From an uncultured Planctomycetales bacterium (lineage in GTDB: Bacteria > Planctomycetota > Planctomycetia > Isosphaerales > Isosphaeraceae), in contig CALCIB010000240.1 of assembly GCA_937907525.1 (NCBI GenBank), forward strand, positions 1-20,019: DNA of 20,019 nt, written 5' to 3'. Position 1 is the first letter of the stretch. Every line of letters starts with the position of its first letter. Positions 1 through 7,130 of the stretch are shown piece after piece. The notes below the pieces were generated by a model. The model made no database searches. It was given only the letters and a program-made list of their open reading frames with translations, and was not told the origin of the DNA. A program made the translations under genes and the position numbers.

Positions 1-55
1 CCCCTCATCTGACGCCTTCGGCGTCTGTCTTCCCCCGCGAGGGGGGAAGACCGTT
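1..55. repeat. Family B palindromic repeat, partial (cut by window edge)
   Basis: This is one arm of the repeat found complete at 5307-5506 and 17360-17856. It shares the CTCATCTGACGCC / GGCGTCAGATGAG block with 17380-17415 in opposite orientation, and ends in the same GGGGAAGACCGTT. Positions 35-43 hold CCGCGAGGG, the sequence that is duplicated around the inserted element at 17534-17835, so this copy preserves the uninterrupted target site. The arm overlaps the last 16 codons and stop of the TPR gene. Confidence 0.75.
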
Positions 56-1780
56 CGATCCGGCGTCGAGTCGCTCCAGCTCGATCGCGGCGGCGACGGC
101 CTCCGGAAGGACCGGCGCGCCGCGGGCGGCGGCTCGCGCGAGGTCTCTTCGGGCCTCGTCGATCCGGCCGTCGAGGAGTCGGTCGAAGCCGAGGTAGCAG
201 CGGATCTCCGCCTCCATGTCGTCGTCGGCCGCGAGCGCCGTCAGGGCGGCTTCGTCGATCTCGCGACGAAGATACTGGACGATCGGATAGGGCCAGGTCG
301 ATGGGTCGGCCATGCGCGCGGCGTCGTCGAGCAGTTCCCGAGCCGCGGGGGGGTCGCCGGCGCGGCGGGCGGCGAGGCCGCCGACGATCGCGGCGTAGGT
401 GGAGATCTCCCAGGCCCAGCCGTCGGCCTGGATCGTGGCGCGGGCGACGTCGATCGCCCAGTCGCGGCCGGCGGAGAGGCCCGCCAGGGCCTTGGCGTGG
501 GAGGAGGCCAGGCCCCCCTCGGGGTCCTGGCGGGCGACCGCGTCGAAGTCGGCCGCCGCCTTGCCATAATCCCGCTTCGCGAACCAGGCGACGCCGCGGT
601 TGTGCAGGGCCGAGGCGTCACGGGGGTTGAGCCGCAGCGCCGCGTCGAAGTCGGCGATCGCCTCGTCATGGCGCTTCAGCGCGATCCGGGCGACGCCGCG
701 GTTGTGAAGGGCGCGGGCGTTTCGCGGGTCGAGTCGGATCGCGGCGCCGTAGTCGGCGTCGGCCTTGTCGAACTTGCGCTTGGCGGCCCAGGCGTTGCCG
801 CGGTTGTTGTAGGCGGAGGCGTAGCGCGGATCGAGCCGGACGGCGGCGTCGTAGTCGGCGATCGCCGCGTCGAACTCCTTCAGGGCCGCATGCGCGTTGC
901 CGCGATTGTAGTGGGTGGAGGCGTCCTGGGGGTCGAGTCGGATCGCCTCGTCGAAGTCGGCGACCGCCTGGTCGTACCGGCCCGCGGCGGACCAGGCGAC
1001 GCCGCGACGGTAGCGGGCGACGGGGCTTTCCGGGGCCAGGCGGACGGCCTCGGTCAAATCGGCGACCGCCTCGTCGAGTCGCCTCGTCTCCGTCAGGGCG
1101 ATGCCGCGGAAAGTCAAGGCGACGACGTTGTTCGGGTCCAGACGGATCGCCTCGGAGAAGTCGGCGATGGCCGCGTCGAACCGCCTCTGGTCGAACCGGG
1201 CGATGCCGCGGTCGTTGCGGGCGGAGCCGCGGTCGGGGTCGAGTCGGATCGCCTCGTCGAAGTCGGCGATGGCCTCGTCGTGGCGCTTCTGGTCGTATCG
1301 GACGTTGCCGCGGTGGTGATGGGCGGCGGCGAATTCCGGGTCCAGGCGGATCGCCTCGGAGAAGTCGGCCGCGGCCTGGTCGAACGCCTCGCGCGCGGCG
1401 CGGGCGAGGCCGCGGTCGTGGAAGGCGCGGGCGTTTCCGGGGTCGATCCGGATCGCCTCGCCGTAATCGGCCTCGGCCTTGTTGAACTCGTCGCGGGCGC
1501 GCTTCAGGTCGCCGCGGAGGCGGTACGCCGGGGCGTTCTCCGGATCGAGGCGGATCGCCTCGTCGAGATCGGCCATGGCCTCGTCATAGTCCCCCTTGGC
1601 GAACCGGGCGAGCCCGCGCTTGTAGCGGGCGGAGGCGTCCGCCGGGTCGCGTCGGATCGCCTCGCCGTAGGCGGCCGCGGCCTCGTCGTATTCGCCCCTG
1701 GCGATCCAGGCGTCGCCGCGGGCGTCGGGGTCGGCGGCGTCCTCGGGTTCGGGCGGGGCCGCCTCGTGAAAGTCGATCAT
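5..1780 (-). CDS. Tetratricopeptide-repeat protein (12 TPR units)
   Basis: Product of 591 aa. Residues about 18-430 form twelve consecutive 34-residue TPR units with the consensus RGxA...DEAIADFDEAIRLDP; the remaining 160 residues are Ala-rich and probably helical with no recognised domain. TPR arrays are protein-binding scaffolds, so a partner-binding role is likely but the partner is unknown. No signal peptide or membrane segment is seen, which suggests a cytoplasmic protein. I chose the ATG at 1780 because GAAAGGAGAG lies just upstream (1791-1800); an in-frame ATG at 1807 has no Shine-Dalgarno and overlaps a -10-like TAGAAT. The last 16 residues (from Asn-Gly-Leu-Pro-Pro to the stop) are translated from a family B repeat, so the natural C-terminus may have been replaced by repeat insertion. 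The gene stands alone on its strand, followed upstream by a repeat-bearing intergenic gap. Confidence 0.85.
   Translation of the reverse strand: MIDFHEAAPPEPEDAADPDARGDAWIARGEYDEAAAAYGEAIRRDPADASARYKRGLARFAKGDYDEAMADLDEAIRLDPENAPAYRLRGDLKRARDEFNKAEADYGEAIRIDPGNARAFHDRGLARAAREAFDQAAADFSEAIRLDPEFAAAHHHRGNVRYDQKRHDEAIADFDEAIRLDPDRGSARNDRGIARFDQRRFDAAIADFSEAIRLDPNNVVALTFRGIALTETRRLDEAVADLTEAVRLAPESPVARYRRGVAWSAAGRYDQAVADFDEAIRLDPQDASTHYNRGNAHAALKEFDAAIADYDAAVRLDPRYASAYNNRGNAWAAKRKFDKADADYGAAIRLDPRNARALHNRGVARIALKRHDEAIADFDAALRLNPRDASALHNRGVAWFAKRDYGKAAADFDAVARQDPEGGLASSHAKALAGLSAGRDWAIDVARATIQADGWAWEISTYAAIVGGLAARRAGDPPAARELLDDAARMADPSTWPYPIVQYLRREIDEAALTALAADDDMEAEIRCYLGFDRLLDGRIDEARRDLARAAARGAPVLPEAVAAAIELERLDAGSNGLPPSRGKTDAEGVR
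490..1728 (-). repeat. 102-bp tandem coding repeats (TPR array)
   Basis: Twelve tandem units of 102 bp encode the 34-residue TPR motifs. The DNA for 'GATCGCCTCGTCGAAGTCGG'-type blocks recurs almost unchanged (for example near 943, 1246 and 1556 on the plus strand), so nucleotide identity is high between some units. This periodicity also produces a long spurious open frame on the opposite strand. Confidence 0.8.
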
Positions 1781-1805
1781 GACCGCGTCGCTCTCCTTTC
1801 CCAGC

Positions 1806-1835
1806 ATTCTATCGGCCGCGCTCGCGCTTCGTCAC
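1806..1835 (-). promoter_or_regulatory. Candidate sigma70-like promoter of the TPR gene
   Basis: On the minus strand, GTGACG (1835-1830) is followed after 18 bp by TAGAAT (1811-1806). Each hexamer matches the consensus at 4 of 6 and 5 of 6 positions. Transcription would start near 1799, just ahead of the ribosome binding site for the ATG at 1780. This is consistent with the shorter gene start, but it is a pattern match only. Confidence 0.3.
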
Positions 1836-1856
1836 GCCAGGGCTTCAGGGAGGGGG

Positions 1857-2058
1857 CGAACCGCCGAGACGCCGAGGACGCCGAGAAGAAAGGACGGAGA
1901 CCGGAGGAGCATGGGGAAAGGATCTGAATCGGTGATCGAGACGCCCGTCGAGGTCCGTGATGAATTCTCTCTCCTTCGACCCTGCTTCTCTCGTCCCTGT
2001 CCTTTCCTCTTTCGCATCGGTCCTTTCTTCTCGGCGTCCTCGGCGTCTCGGCGGTTCG
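1857..2058. repeat. Intergenic element with perfect 39-bp inverted repeats
   Basis: The left arm 1857-1895 and right arm 2020-2058 are exact reverse complements over 39 bp. Each arm contains a 9-bp period (CGCCGAGGA-like, three times) followed by GAAGAAAGGAC. The 124-bp interior is purine-rich on its left side and pyrimidine-rich on its right. The element fills most of the 298-bp gap between the TPR and SDR genes. Similar 'CCGCxGAGACGCxGAGGACGC' repeats are widespread in environmental bacteria. No clear target duplication is visible at its edges. Confidence 0.8.
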
Positions 2059-2078
2059 TTCCCTCGATCCTCCCTCGT

Positions 2079-2843
2079 TCATCGGATCGCCCCGCCGTTG
2101 ACGCGGAGGACCTGGCCGGTGAGGAAGCCGGCGTCGGGGCCGACGAGGAACGCGGCGACCCTGGCGACGTCCTCGGGTTCGCCCCAGCGGAGCAGGGGGG
2201 TCTCGCGGCGGACGCGGTCTTGCCATTCCTTGGGGGCCGATTCGCCCCAGGCGGTGCGGATCCAGCCGGGGGCGACGGCGTTGACGCGGACGCTCGGCGC
2301 CAGGCTCAACGCCAGGCTGCGGGTGAACGCCGCGACGGCGCCCTTGACCGCCGCGAACATCTCGCCGGAGTCCCCCTCCATCCCGGTCTCGGCCTGGTCC
2401 CATCCCATCGTGACGATCGCGCCGCCGCCCCCCTCGACCATTCTACGGCCGACGTCGCGGCAAAGCCGGATCGCGGCGGCGACGTCCACCTCCCACAGCA
2501 GGTCCAGCTTGGCGTCGAACGGGAGCCTGGCGTCCTCGCCGGTGAGGACGTCGGCGCCGGCGAAGTGGATCCAGGCGTCGAGCCCTCCCCAGAGCTTCCA
2601 GGCGTGGGCGACCAGCCGGTCCCCTTGCTCGCGCGAGCGCAGGTCCGCCAGGATCGACGCCACCCGCGCGCCCTTGCCCTCCATCTCCTGGACCAGTCGC
2701 GCCGCGGCTTCGAGGCGGCGGCCGTGGACGATCACGTCGGCCCCGGCATGGGCCAAGGCCAGCGCCGTGGCGCGGCCGATCCCCGACGTCGCGCCCACGA
2801 CGGCGCATCGCAGACCTCTCAAACTGGCCTCGGCGGGGGGCAT
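2079..2843 (-). CDS. SDR-family (short-chain dehydrogenase/reductase) protein with degenerate active site
   Basis: Product of 254 aa, normal length for a classical SDR. The Rossmann nucleotide-binding motif GATSGIG is at residues 17-23, and HGRR (40-43) supplies basic residues that would favour NADP(H). The C-terminal PGWIRT (192-197) and 'FLTGQVLRVNGG' (240-251) blocks are typical. The catalytic tetrad is poorly kept: Asp120 stands where Asn is usual, Gly147-Trp148 where the Ser-Ser of 'NISS' is usual, and Phe163 replaces the Tyr of YxxxK, with only Lys167 retained. The protein therefore probably binds a dinucleotide but may not be an ordinary oxidoreductase. I chose the ATG at 2843 because it lies 16 residues before the glycine motif as in the family; ATGs at 2894 and 3026 add non-family sequence and the latter runs into the divergent gene. 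It is divergent from the SGNH hydrolase gene. Confidence 0.85.
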   Translation of the reverse strand: MPPAEASLRGLRCAVVGATSGIGRATALALAHAGADVIVHGRRLEAAARLVQEMEGKGARVASILADLRSREQGDRLVAHAWKLWGGLDAWIHFAGADVLTGEDARLPFDAKLDLLWEVDVAAAIRLCRDVGRRMVEGGGGAIVTMGWDQAETGMEGDSGEMFAAVKGAVAAFTRSLALSLAPSVRVNAVAPGWIRTAWGESAPKEWQDRVRRETPLLRWGEPEDVARVAAFLVGPDAGFLTGQVLRVNGGAIR

Positions 2844-2947
2844 GGGGGGCTCGCGGGGCGGGGGAGGATGGACGAAACGACGCCGTTCGACCATGCTACA
2901 CGGTATCCCGTCGGAGTTTCCCTCGACAAGCCTATCGGGCCCGCTCC

Positions 2948-4123
2948 ATGAGACGATCCCGCGCCACGTCCGTCCTCCGCGTCTGCAAGGCGATCCGCGA
3001 CGGGTGGCTGCTGCTGGGTCTTTCACTGGCCTTGATTCTGGCGCTGGAGTTGGGCGCCCGCGGCGTCTTCGCGCTTAAGGACCGCCTCGCGGCTCCTCCG
3101 GCCGTCGACCCCCGGATCGTCGCCGCCGCCGGCGCGGACTGGCCGATCGAGCACGACCGCGAACTCAAGGCGATCGTCGACCGCTGGGAGCCGTTCGTCT
3201 ACTTCCGCCCCGAACCCTTCGAAGGCGCCACGATCCACGTCGACGCCGACGGCCTTCGCGCCGTCTGGAAGCCGCCGGCCGGGCGGGCCGGCAAGCCGGT
3301 CAAGCTCGCCGTCCTGGGCGGCTCGTCCCTCTGGGGCTACGGCGCCCGCGACGACGAGACGATCCCCTCGCGACTCGCCCGCGCCCTGTACGAGCGCGGG
3401 GTGGACGTCGAGATCCGCAACCTGGCGCAGATCGGTTATGTGAATACGCAAGAGGTGATCGCGCTTGCGCGCGAGTTGCAAACCGGCTATCGGCCGGACG
3501 TCGTCCTGTTTTACGACGGCGTCAACGACGCGGCGTCGGCCTTCATGTCGGGGCGGGCGGGCGTGGCGCTCAACGAGCGCAACCGCGCCTTCGAGTTCAA
3601 CCTGCTTCAGTCGCCGGTTCGCGCGACGGCCGCGGCCTTCGGCAAGGTCGTCGCCGATTCCGCCCTCCGTCGCGGGGCCGACGCGGTCGTCCGTCGCTTC
3701 CTGGGAGGACCGCCCACTCCCGCGTTGCCGGCCGTCGCTCCCGAGGATCTGGCGCGCGGCGTTCTCGACGTCTACGAGACGAACGTGGCGGTCGTCGACG
3801 CCCTGGCCGCGCGGTTCGGCTTCCGCCCGGTCTTCGCCTGGCAGCCGAGCCTCTTCGACAAGGCCCCTCCCACGCCCCTGGAACGCGACGAGGCCGCGAA
3901 ATACGCCTGGCTCGCCCCCGCCATCAAGCACGCCGACGCCGAACTCGACCGCCGCGCCGACTTGAAGGCCCGCCCCGACTTCCTCGACCTTCGCGGCCTC
4001 TTCCGCGACGCCCCCGAACTGGTCTTCACCGACCACTGCCACACCACCGAGCCGGCCAACGCCGTCATCGCCGACCGCCTGGCGGACGCGGTTCGGCGAG
4101 CCCTGGACGCGAGAGAACCTTGA
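2948..4123 (+). CDS. SGNH/GDSL-type hydrolase with N-terminal membrane anchor
   Basis: Product of 391 aa. A hydrophobic segment at about residues 19-35 follows a basic N-terminus, suggesting a signal anchor with the enzyme outside the cytoplasmic membrane. The SGNH blocks are visible: GGSSLWGYG (124-132) with the likely nucleophile Ser126, YDGVND (189-194) with Asn193, and TDHCHTTEPAN (361-371) supplying Asp362 and His365 of the catalytic dyad. The family hydrolyses ester bonds, often acetyl or acyl groups on glycans or lipids; the substrate here is unknown. It starts a plus-strand group: the 73-aa gene begins 26 nt after its stop and the DUF3472 gene follows. No convincing Shine-Dalgarno precedes the ATG. 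It is divergent from the SDR gene, so the gap 2844-2947 should hold both promoters. Confidence 0.85.
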   Translation: MRRSRATSVLRVCKAIRDGWLLLGLSLALILALELGARGVFALKDRLAAPPAVDPRIVAAAGADWPIEHDRELKAIVDRWEPFVYFRPEPFEGATIHVDADGLRAVWKPPAGRAGKPVKLAVLGGSSLWGYGARDDETIPSRLARALYERGVDVEIRNLAQIGYVNTQEVIALARELQTGYRPDVVLFYDGVNDAASAFMSGRAGVALNERNRAFEFNLLQSPVRATAAAFGKVVADSALRRGADAVVRRFLGGPPTPALPAVAPEDLARGVLDVYETNVAVVDALAARFGFRPVFAWQPSLFDKAPPTPLERDEAAKYAWLAPAIKHADAELDRRADLKARPDFLDLRGLFRDAPELVFTDHCHTTEPANAVIADRLADAVRRALDAREP

Positions 4124-4149
4124 GTCAAATCGAACAGGAGCGCGGATCG

Positions 4150-4371
4150 ATGAACGAAGACACGCGGTCGCTGACCGAGCTAGCCAACGCCGCATTCCGC
4201 GAGGCTGCGAAAACGGTGGTGCGTCGGGCCCGCCAGCATGGGACGTCCATCGTGGTCTGGGAGGACGGTCGGGTTCGCGAGTTGTCCCCCGACGAGGTCG
4301 AGGCGGCCCTGCCCCCCGCGGAACCGTCGTCCCAACCCGCGCCGGGCGAGAGGCCGCCTCGCGCCGATTGA
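4150..4371 (+). CDS. Small hypothetical protein (73 aa)
   Basis: I do not recognise a named family. The ATG at 4150 has an excellent Shine-Dalgarno (AGGAG at 4136-4140, 9-nt spacing), which decides the start over the TTG at 4120 that overlaps the SGNH stop codon. The product has an Ala/Arg-rich amphipathic N-terminal helix (about residues 7-27), then 'GTSIVVWEDGRVRELSPDEVEAAL' like a beta-hairpin followed by a short helix, then a Pro-rich tail. Similar small proteins with a 'VVWEDGRV' core are, as I recall, common hypotheticals in planctomycetes. No toxin-like partner is adjacent. It sits between the SGNH hydrolase and the DUF3472 gene and is probably co-transcribed with both. Confidence 0.7.
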   Translation: MNEDTRSLTELANAAFREAAKTVVRRARQHGTSIVVWEDGRVRELSPDEVEAALPPAEPSSQPAPGERPPRAD

Positions 4372-4439
4372 CGCGCCCGCCGCGGGTCGTTCTTATCGAT
4401 CGGAGAGAAACGACCGAACTCGACCGGAGACGCGCGACC

Positions 4440-5291
4440 ATGACGCGACGGCTTGGATGGGGGCTGGCGGCGCTTTTGGCGCTGACCGCGGCGGCGGGGG
4501 CCGACGAGCGGTTGGAGGGGATCGCCTGCCGGTCGGTCCACCTGGTCTATCCCGGCGAGCCGGGGACCGCGTTTTACAACGAGGTCACCGTCCGCGACTC
4601 CGCGCCCGGGACCTACTTCATGGTCTGCGGCTGGAACAAGGGCTACTACGGCATCCAGGAGTTGGGGAACGGCAAGAAGCTGCTGATCTTCTCCGTCTGG
4701 GACTCCGAGAGCGACGATCCCCGCGCCCGGAAGCCCGAGGACCGCGTCAAGCTGCTCCACCAGGATGAAAAGCTGCGCGTGAAGCGGTTCGGCGGCGAGG
4801 GAAGCGGCGGCCAGTCGTTCTACGATTACGACTGGAAGATCGGCGAGACCTACAGGTTCATGGTTTCGTCCAGGGTCGACGGCGACCGAACCGCCTACAC
4901 CGGCTGGTTCTTCCACCCTGGGGAGAACGCTTGGAAAAAGCTGGTGACGTTCTCCACGATCACCGGCGGCAAGGACCTGGGGGGCTACTACTCGTTCATC
5001 GAGGACTTCAAGCGCGACCGCGTCTCCGCCACCCGCGCCCGCCGCGCCGAGTTCTCCAACGCCTGGCTCAAGACCGCCGCCGGCCAGGTCGTCCCCTTGA
5101 ACAAAGCCCGATTCTCCGCCGACCGCAACCCCGTCACCAACATCGACGCCTACGCCGCCGAGGGCCGCTTCACCCTCGCCACCGGCGGCGGAACCACGAA
5201 CGACCACGCCAAGCTCCGCGACGTGATGGAACTCCCGGCCGCCGAGGGCGCGCCCGACGCCCTTGGCCTTCCTGAAAGCGCGAACCCGTGA
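4440..5291 (+). CDS. Secreted DUF3472 domain protein
   Basis: Product of 283 aa. Residues 1-22 are a clear signal peptide (Arg-Arg, then LGWGLAALLALTAAAGA), with likely cleavage after AGA before Asp-Glu. The mature part carries the DUF3472 pattern: 'FYNEVTV', 'YFMVCGWNKGYYGIQEL', 'LLIFSVWD', 'GETYRFMVSS', 'YTGWFFHP' and 'GGYYSFIEDF'. The function of the family is unknown; the beta-rich pattern and export suggest an extracellular binding or carbohydrate-associated role, which is inference. The ATG at 4440 has GGAGA at 4426-4430 with 9-nt spacing; an upstream TTG at 4368 would bury the signal peptide and is not preferred. The gene follows the 73-aa gene by 68 nt and converges on fumC, with only 15 nt between its stop and a palindromic repeat. 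Confidence 0.8.
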   Translation: MTRRLGWGLAALLALTAAAGADERLEGIACRSVHLVYPGEPGTAFYNEVTVRDSAPGTYFMVCGWNKGYYGIQELGNGKKLLIFSVWDSESDDPRARKPEDRVKLLHQDEKLRVKRFGGEGSGGQSFYDYDWKIGETYRFMVSSRVDGDRTAYTGWFFHPGENAWKKLVTFSTITGGKDLGGYYSFIEDFKRDRVSATRARRAEFSNAWLKTAAGQVVPLNKARFSADRNPVTNIDAYAAEGRFTLATGGGTTNDHAKLRDVMELPAAEGAPDALGLPESANP

Positions 5292-5306
5292 TGAGATTCC
5301 GAAATC

Positions 5307-5506
5307 AAAACGGCCTTCTCCCCTTGAGGGAGAAGGTGGCCCGAAGGGCCGGATGAGGGGTGGGCGAGCGACACGAGCGTCGAAATTCAACGGGGCTTTC
5401 CCGCGGCCCGGGCCGTGTTCCGAAACGCGCGACTCCCTGGAGCGTCCTCCCCCTCATCCGGCCGCTTCGCGATCCGTCTTCCCCCACGAGAGGGGAAGAC
5501 CGTTTT
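5307..5506. repeat. Family B palindromic repeat, complete 200-bp copy
   Basis: It begins AAAACGGCCTTCTCCCC and ends GGGGAAGACCGTTTT, so the ends are inverted repeats. The left half holds two local hairpins, CCTTCTCCC/GGGAGAAGG and GGCCC(GAA)GGGCC, then GGATGAGGGG. The right half carries CCCCTCATCCGGCC and GTCTTCCCC/GGGGAAGAC. It fills the convergent gap between DUF3472 (stop 15 nt away) and fumC (stop 14 nt away), so it may act as a two-way transcription end. Confidence 0.75.
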
Positions 5507-5520
5507 CATCGTCCGTCGCC

Positions 5521-7053
5521 TCAGCCGCCACCGCCGCCGGTGGAGCCGCGCTGGGTCTGGCCGGTCGGGTCGAGCAGGCGGTCGACCTCGTCCCGCGCGG
5601 GGAAGCCGCCGTGGTCGTCGAGGACGTCGGCGGAGGCCGGCTCGCCCAGGCGGGCGACGATCTCCGCGGGGGCCAGCCCGGCCATCTCGTGGGCGACGGC
5701 GCGCACCGTCGAGCCCTCGCGATACGCCGTCTTCGCCAGGGCCGAGGCGTTGTCGTAGCCGATCCGAGGCGCCAGCGCCGTACACATCGCCAGGCTTTGC
5801 TCGACGTGTTCGCGACAGCGCTCCTCGTCGGCCTCGATCCGGGAGACGCCGTGCGCCTTCTGGTCGGCGAGGAACTCGCGGGCGTCCACGCACTTGCGGG
5901 CCAGGTGGTCGGCCGCGGCGGTCAGCAGGTCGATCGACTCCAGCAGGCCGTGGGCGATCACCGGCATCATCACGTTAAGGTCGAAGTTCGACCCCAGGGC
6001 GTTCGACCAGGCGACGGTCGCGTCGTTGCCGACGACCCGGGCGGCGGCCATCATCACGGCCTCGGGGATCACCGGGTTGACCTTCGCCGGCATGATCGAG
6101 CTTCCCGGCTGAAGCTCCGGGATCCGGATTTCGCCGATGCCGCACCGCGGGCCGCTGCCCAGGAGCCGGAGGTTGTTGGCGACGTTCGAGAGGCTCACGG
6201 CGATCGTCCTGAGCATCGCCGACGCCTCGACCGCCGCGTCGCGGTTGGCCATCGCCTCGAAGTGGTTCGACGCCGGCTTGAACGCAAGCCCGGTCTCCCG
6301 CGAAAGCGCCGCGGCCATCCGCTCGGGAAACTCGGCGTGGGTGTTCACGCCCGTCCCCAGCGCCGTGCCGCCGATCGGCAGTTCGGCGAGCGCCTCGGAG
6401 GCCGTCCGCGCGCGGCGGACGCCGTGCTCCACCTGCGAGGCGTAGCCGGAGAACTCCTGACCCAGCCGGATCGGCACCGCGTCTTGCAGGTGGGTCCGGC
6501 CGATCTTCACCACGCCGTCGAGCGCCCGGGCGCGCTCGGCGAGCGCCGCGTGGAGGCGCTCCAGGGCCGGGATCAGTCGCCGCTCGATCTCCTCGCGGGC
6601 CGAGACGTGGATGGCCGTGGGGATGACGTCGTTGGACGACTGCCCCATGTTGACCGCGTCGTTGGGATGGACCGGCGCGCGGCCCCCGCGCTTGCCGCTG
6701 GCAAGCTCGTTGGCTCGGCCGGCGACGACCTCGTTGGCGTTCATGTTGGTCGAGGTGCCGCTGCCGGTCTGGAAGATCACCAGCGGGAACTGGTCGTCGA
6801 GCTTGCCGTCGGCGACCTCCCCGGCGGCCCGTTCGACCAACCCGCCGAGCTTGGCGTCGAGCTTGCCCAACTCCACGTTGACCCGCGCGGCCGACTTCTT
6901 CACCAGCCCAAGCGCCCGCAGGAACGCGCGGGGGAATCGGACGCCGCCGATCTCGAAGTTCCGCCGCGCCCGCTCGGTCTGCGCGCCGTAGTAGGCGTCG
7001 GCCGGCACCTCCATCGAGCCCATCGAATCGCGTTCCGTCCGGGTCGCTCCCAC
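5521..7053 (-). CDS. fumC: Class II fumarate hydratase (FumC)
   Basis: Product of 510 aa that interconverts fumarate and (S)-malate in the TCA cycle, in the cytoplasm, as an iron-independent homotetramer. The N-terminus 'RTERDSMGSMEVPADAYYGAQT' is typical. GRTHLQDA places His188 and the family signature GSSIMPAKVNP (317-327) places Ser318, the same numbers as the E. coli catalytic residues. Other motifs are 'GSGTSTNMNANEV' and 'NMGQSSNDVIPT'. The start is a GTG at 7053 with GAGGAG 9 nt upstream. The protein is about 40 residues longer than E. coli FumC (467 aa) because of a C-terminal extension ending in Ser-Thr and five Gly; the usual 'WVRPE' ending is not recognisable. It lies 77 nt downstream of the Lhr gene on the same strand and ends next to the family B repeat. 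Confidence 0.97.
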   Translation of the reverse strand: MGATRTERDSMGSMEVPADAYYGAQTERARRNFEIGGVRFPRAFLRALGLVKKSAARVNVELGKLDAKLGGLVERAAGEVADGKLDDQFPLVIFQTGSGTSTNMNANEVVAGRANELASGKRGGRAPVHPNDAVNMGQSSNDVIPTAIHVSAREEIERRLIPALERLHAALAERARALDGVVKIGRTHLQDAVPIRLGQEFSGYASQVEHGVRRARTASEALAELPIGGTALGTGVNTHAEFPERMAAALSRETGLAFKPASNHFEAMANRDAAVEASAMLRTIAVSLSNVANNLRLLGSGPRCGIGEIRIPELQPGSSIMPAKVNPVIPEAVMMAAARVVGNDATVAWSNALGSNFDLNVMMPVIAHGLLESIDLLTAAADHLARKCVDAREFLADQKAHGVSRIEADEERCREHVEQSLAMCTALAPRIGYDNASALAKTAYREGSTVRAVAHEMAGLAPAEIVARLGEPASADVLDDHGGFPARDEVDRLLDPTGQTQRGSTGGGGG

Positions 7054-7130
7054 GGTTGAATTCTCCTCTAAAACGGGAAAGGGCCGCGCGTCGGCGGGAA
7101 GGCCCCATCTTACGCCACGACCGATCGCGG

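Noticed and set aside
490..1728. Regular 102-bp repeats considered as a CRISPR-like or satellite array
   Set aside because: The period is exactly 34 codons with a TPR consensus and there are no unique spacers.
497..1927. Long plus-strand open frame (476 codons) opposite the TPR gene
   Set aside because: It mirrors the 102-bp TPR periodicity in a GC-rich gene, gives a low-complexity Val/Gly/Asp-rich product, and runs into the 39-bp repeat. The opposite strand has a clear TPR protein.
2884..2940. Promoter-like TTGTCG-18 bp-TACCGT on the minus strand ahead of the SDR gene
   Set aside because: The -10 matches only 3 of 6 positions, not better than chance in this region.
4120..4149. TTG start overlapping the SGNH stop for the small protein, and TTG 4368 for the DUF3472 gene
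   Set aside because: Downstream ATGs at 4150 and 4440 have good Shine-Dalgarno sequences, and the second also places a signal peptide at the N-terminus.
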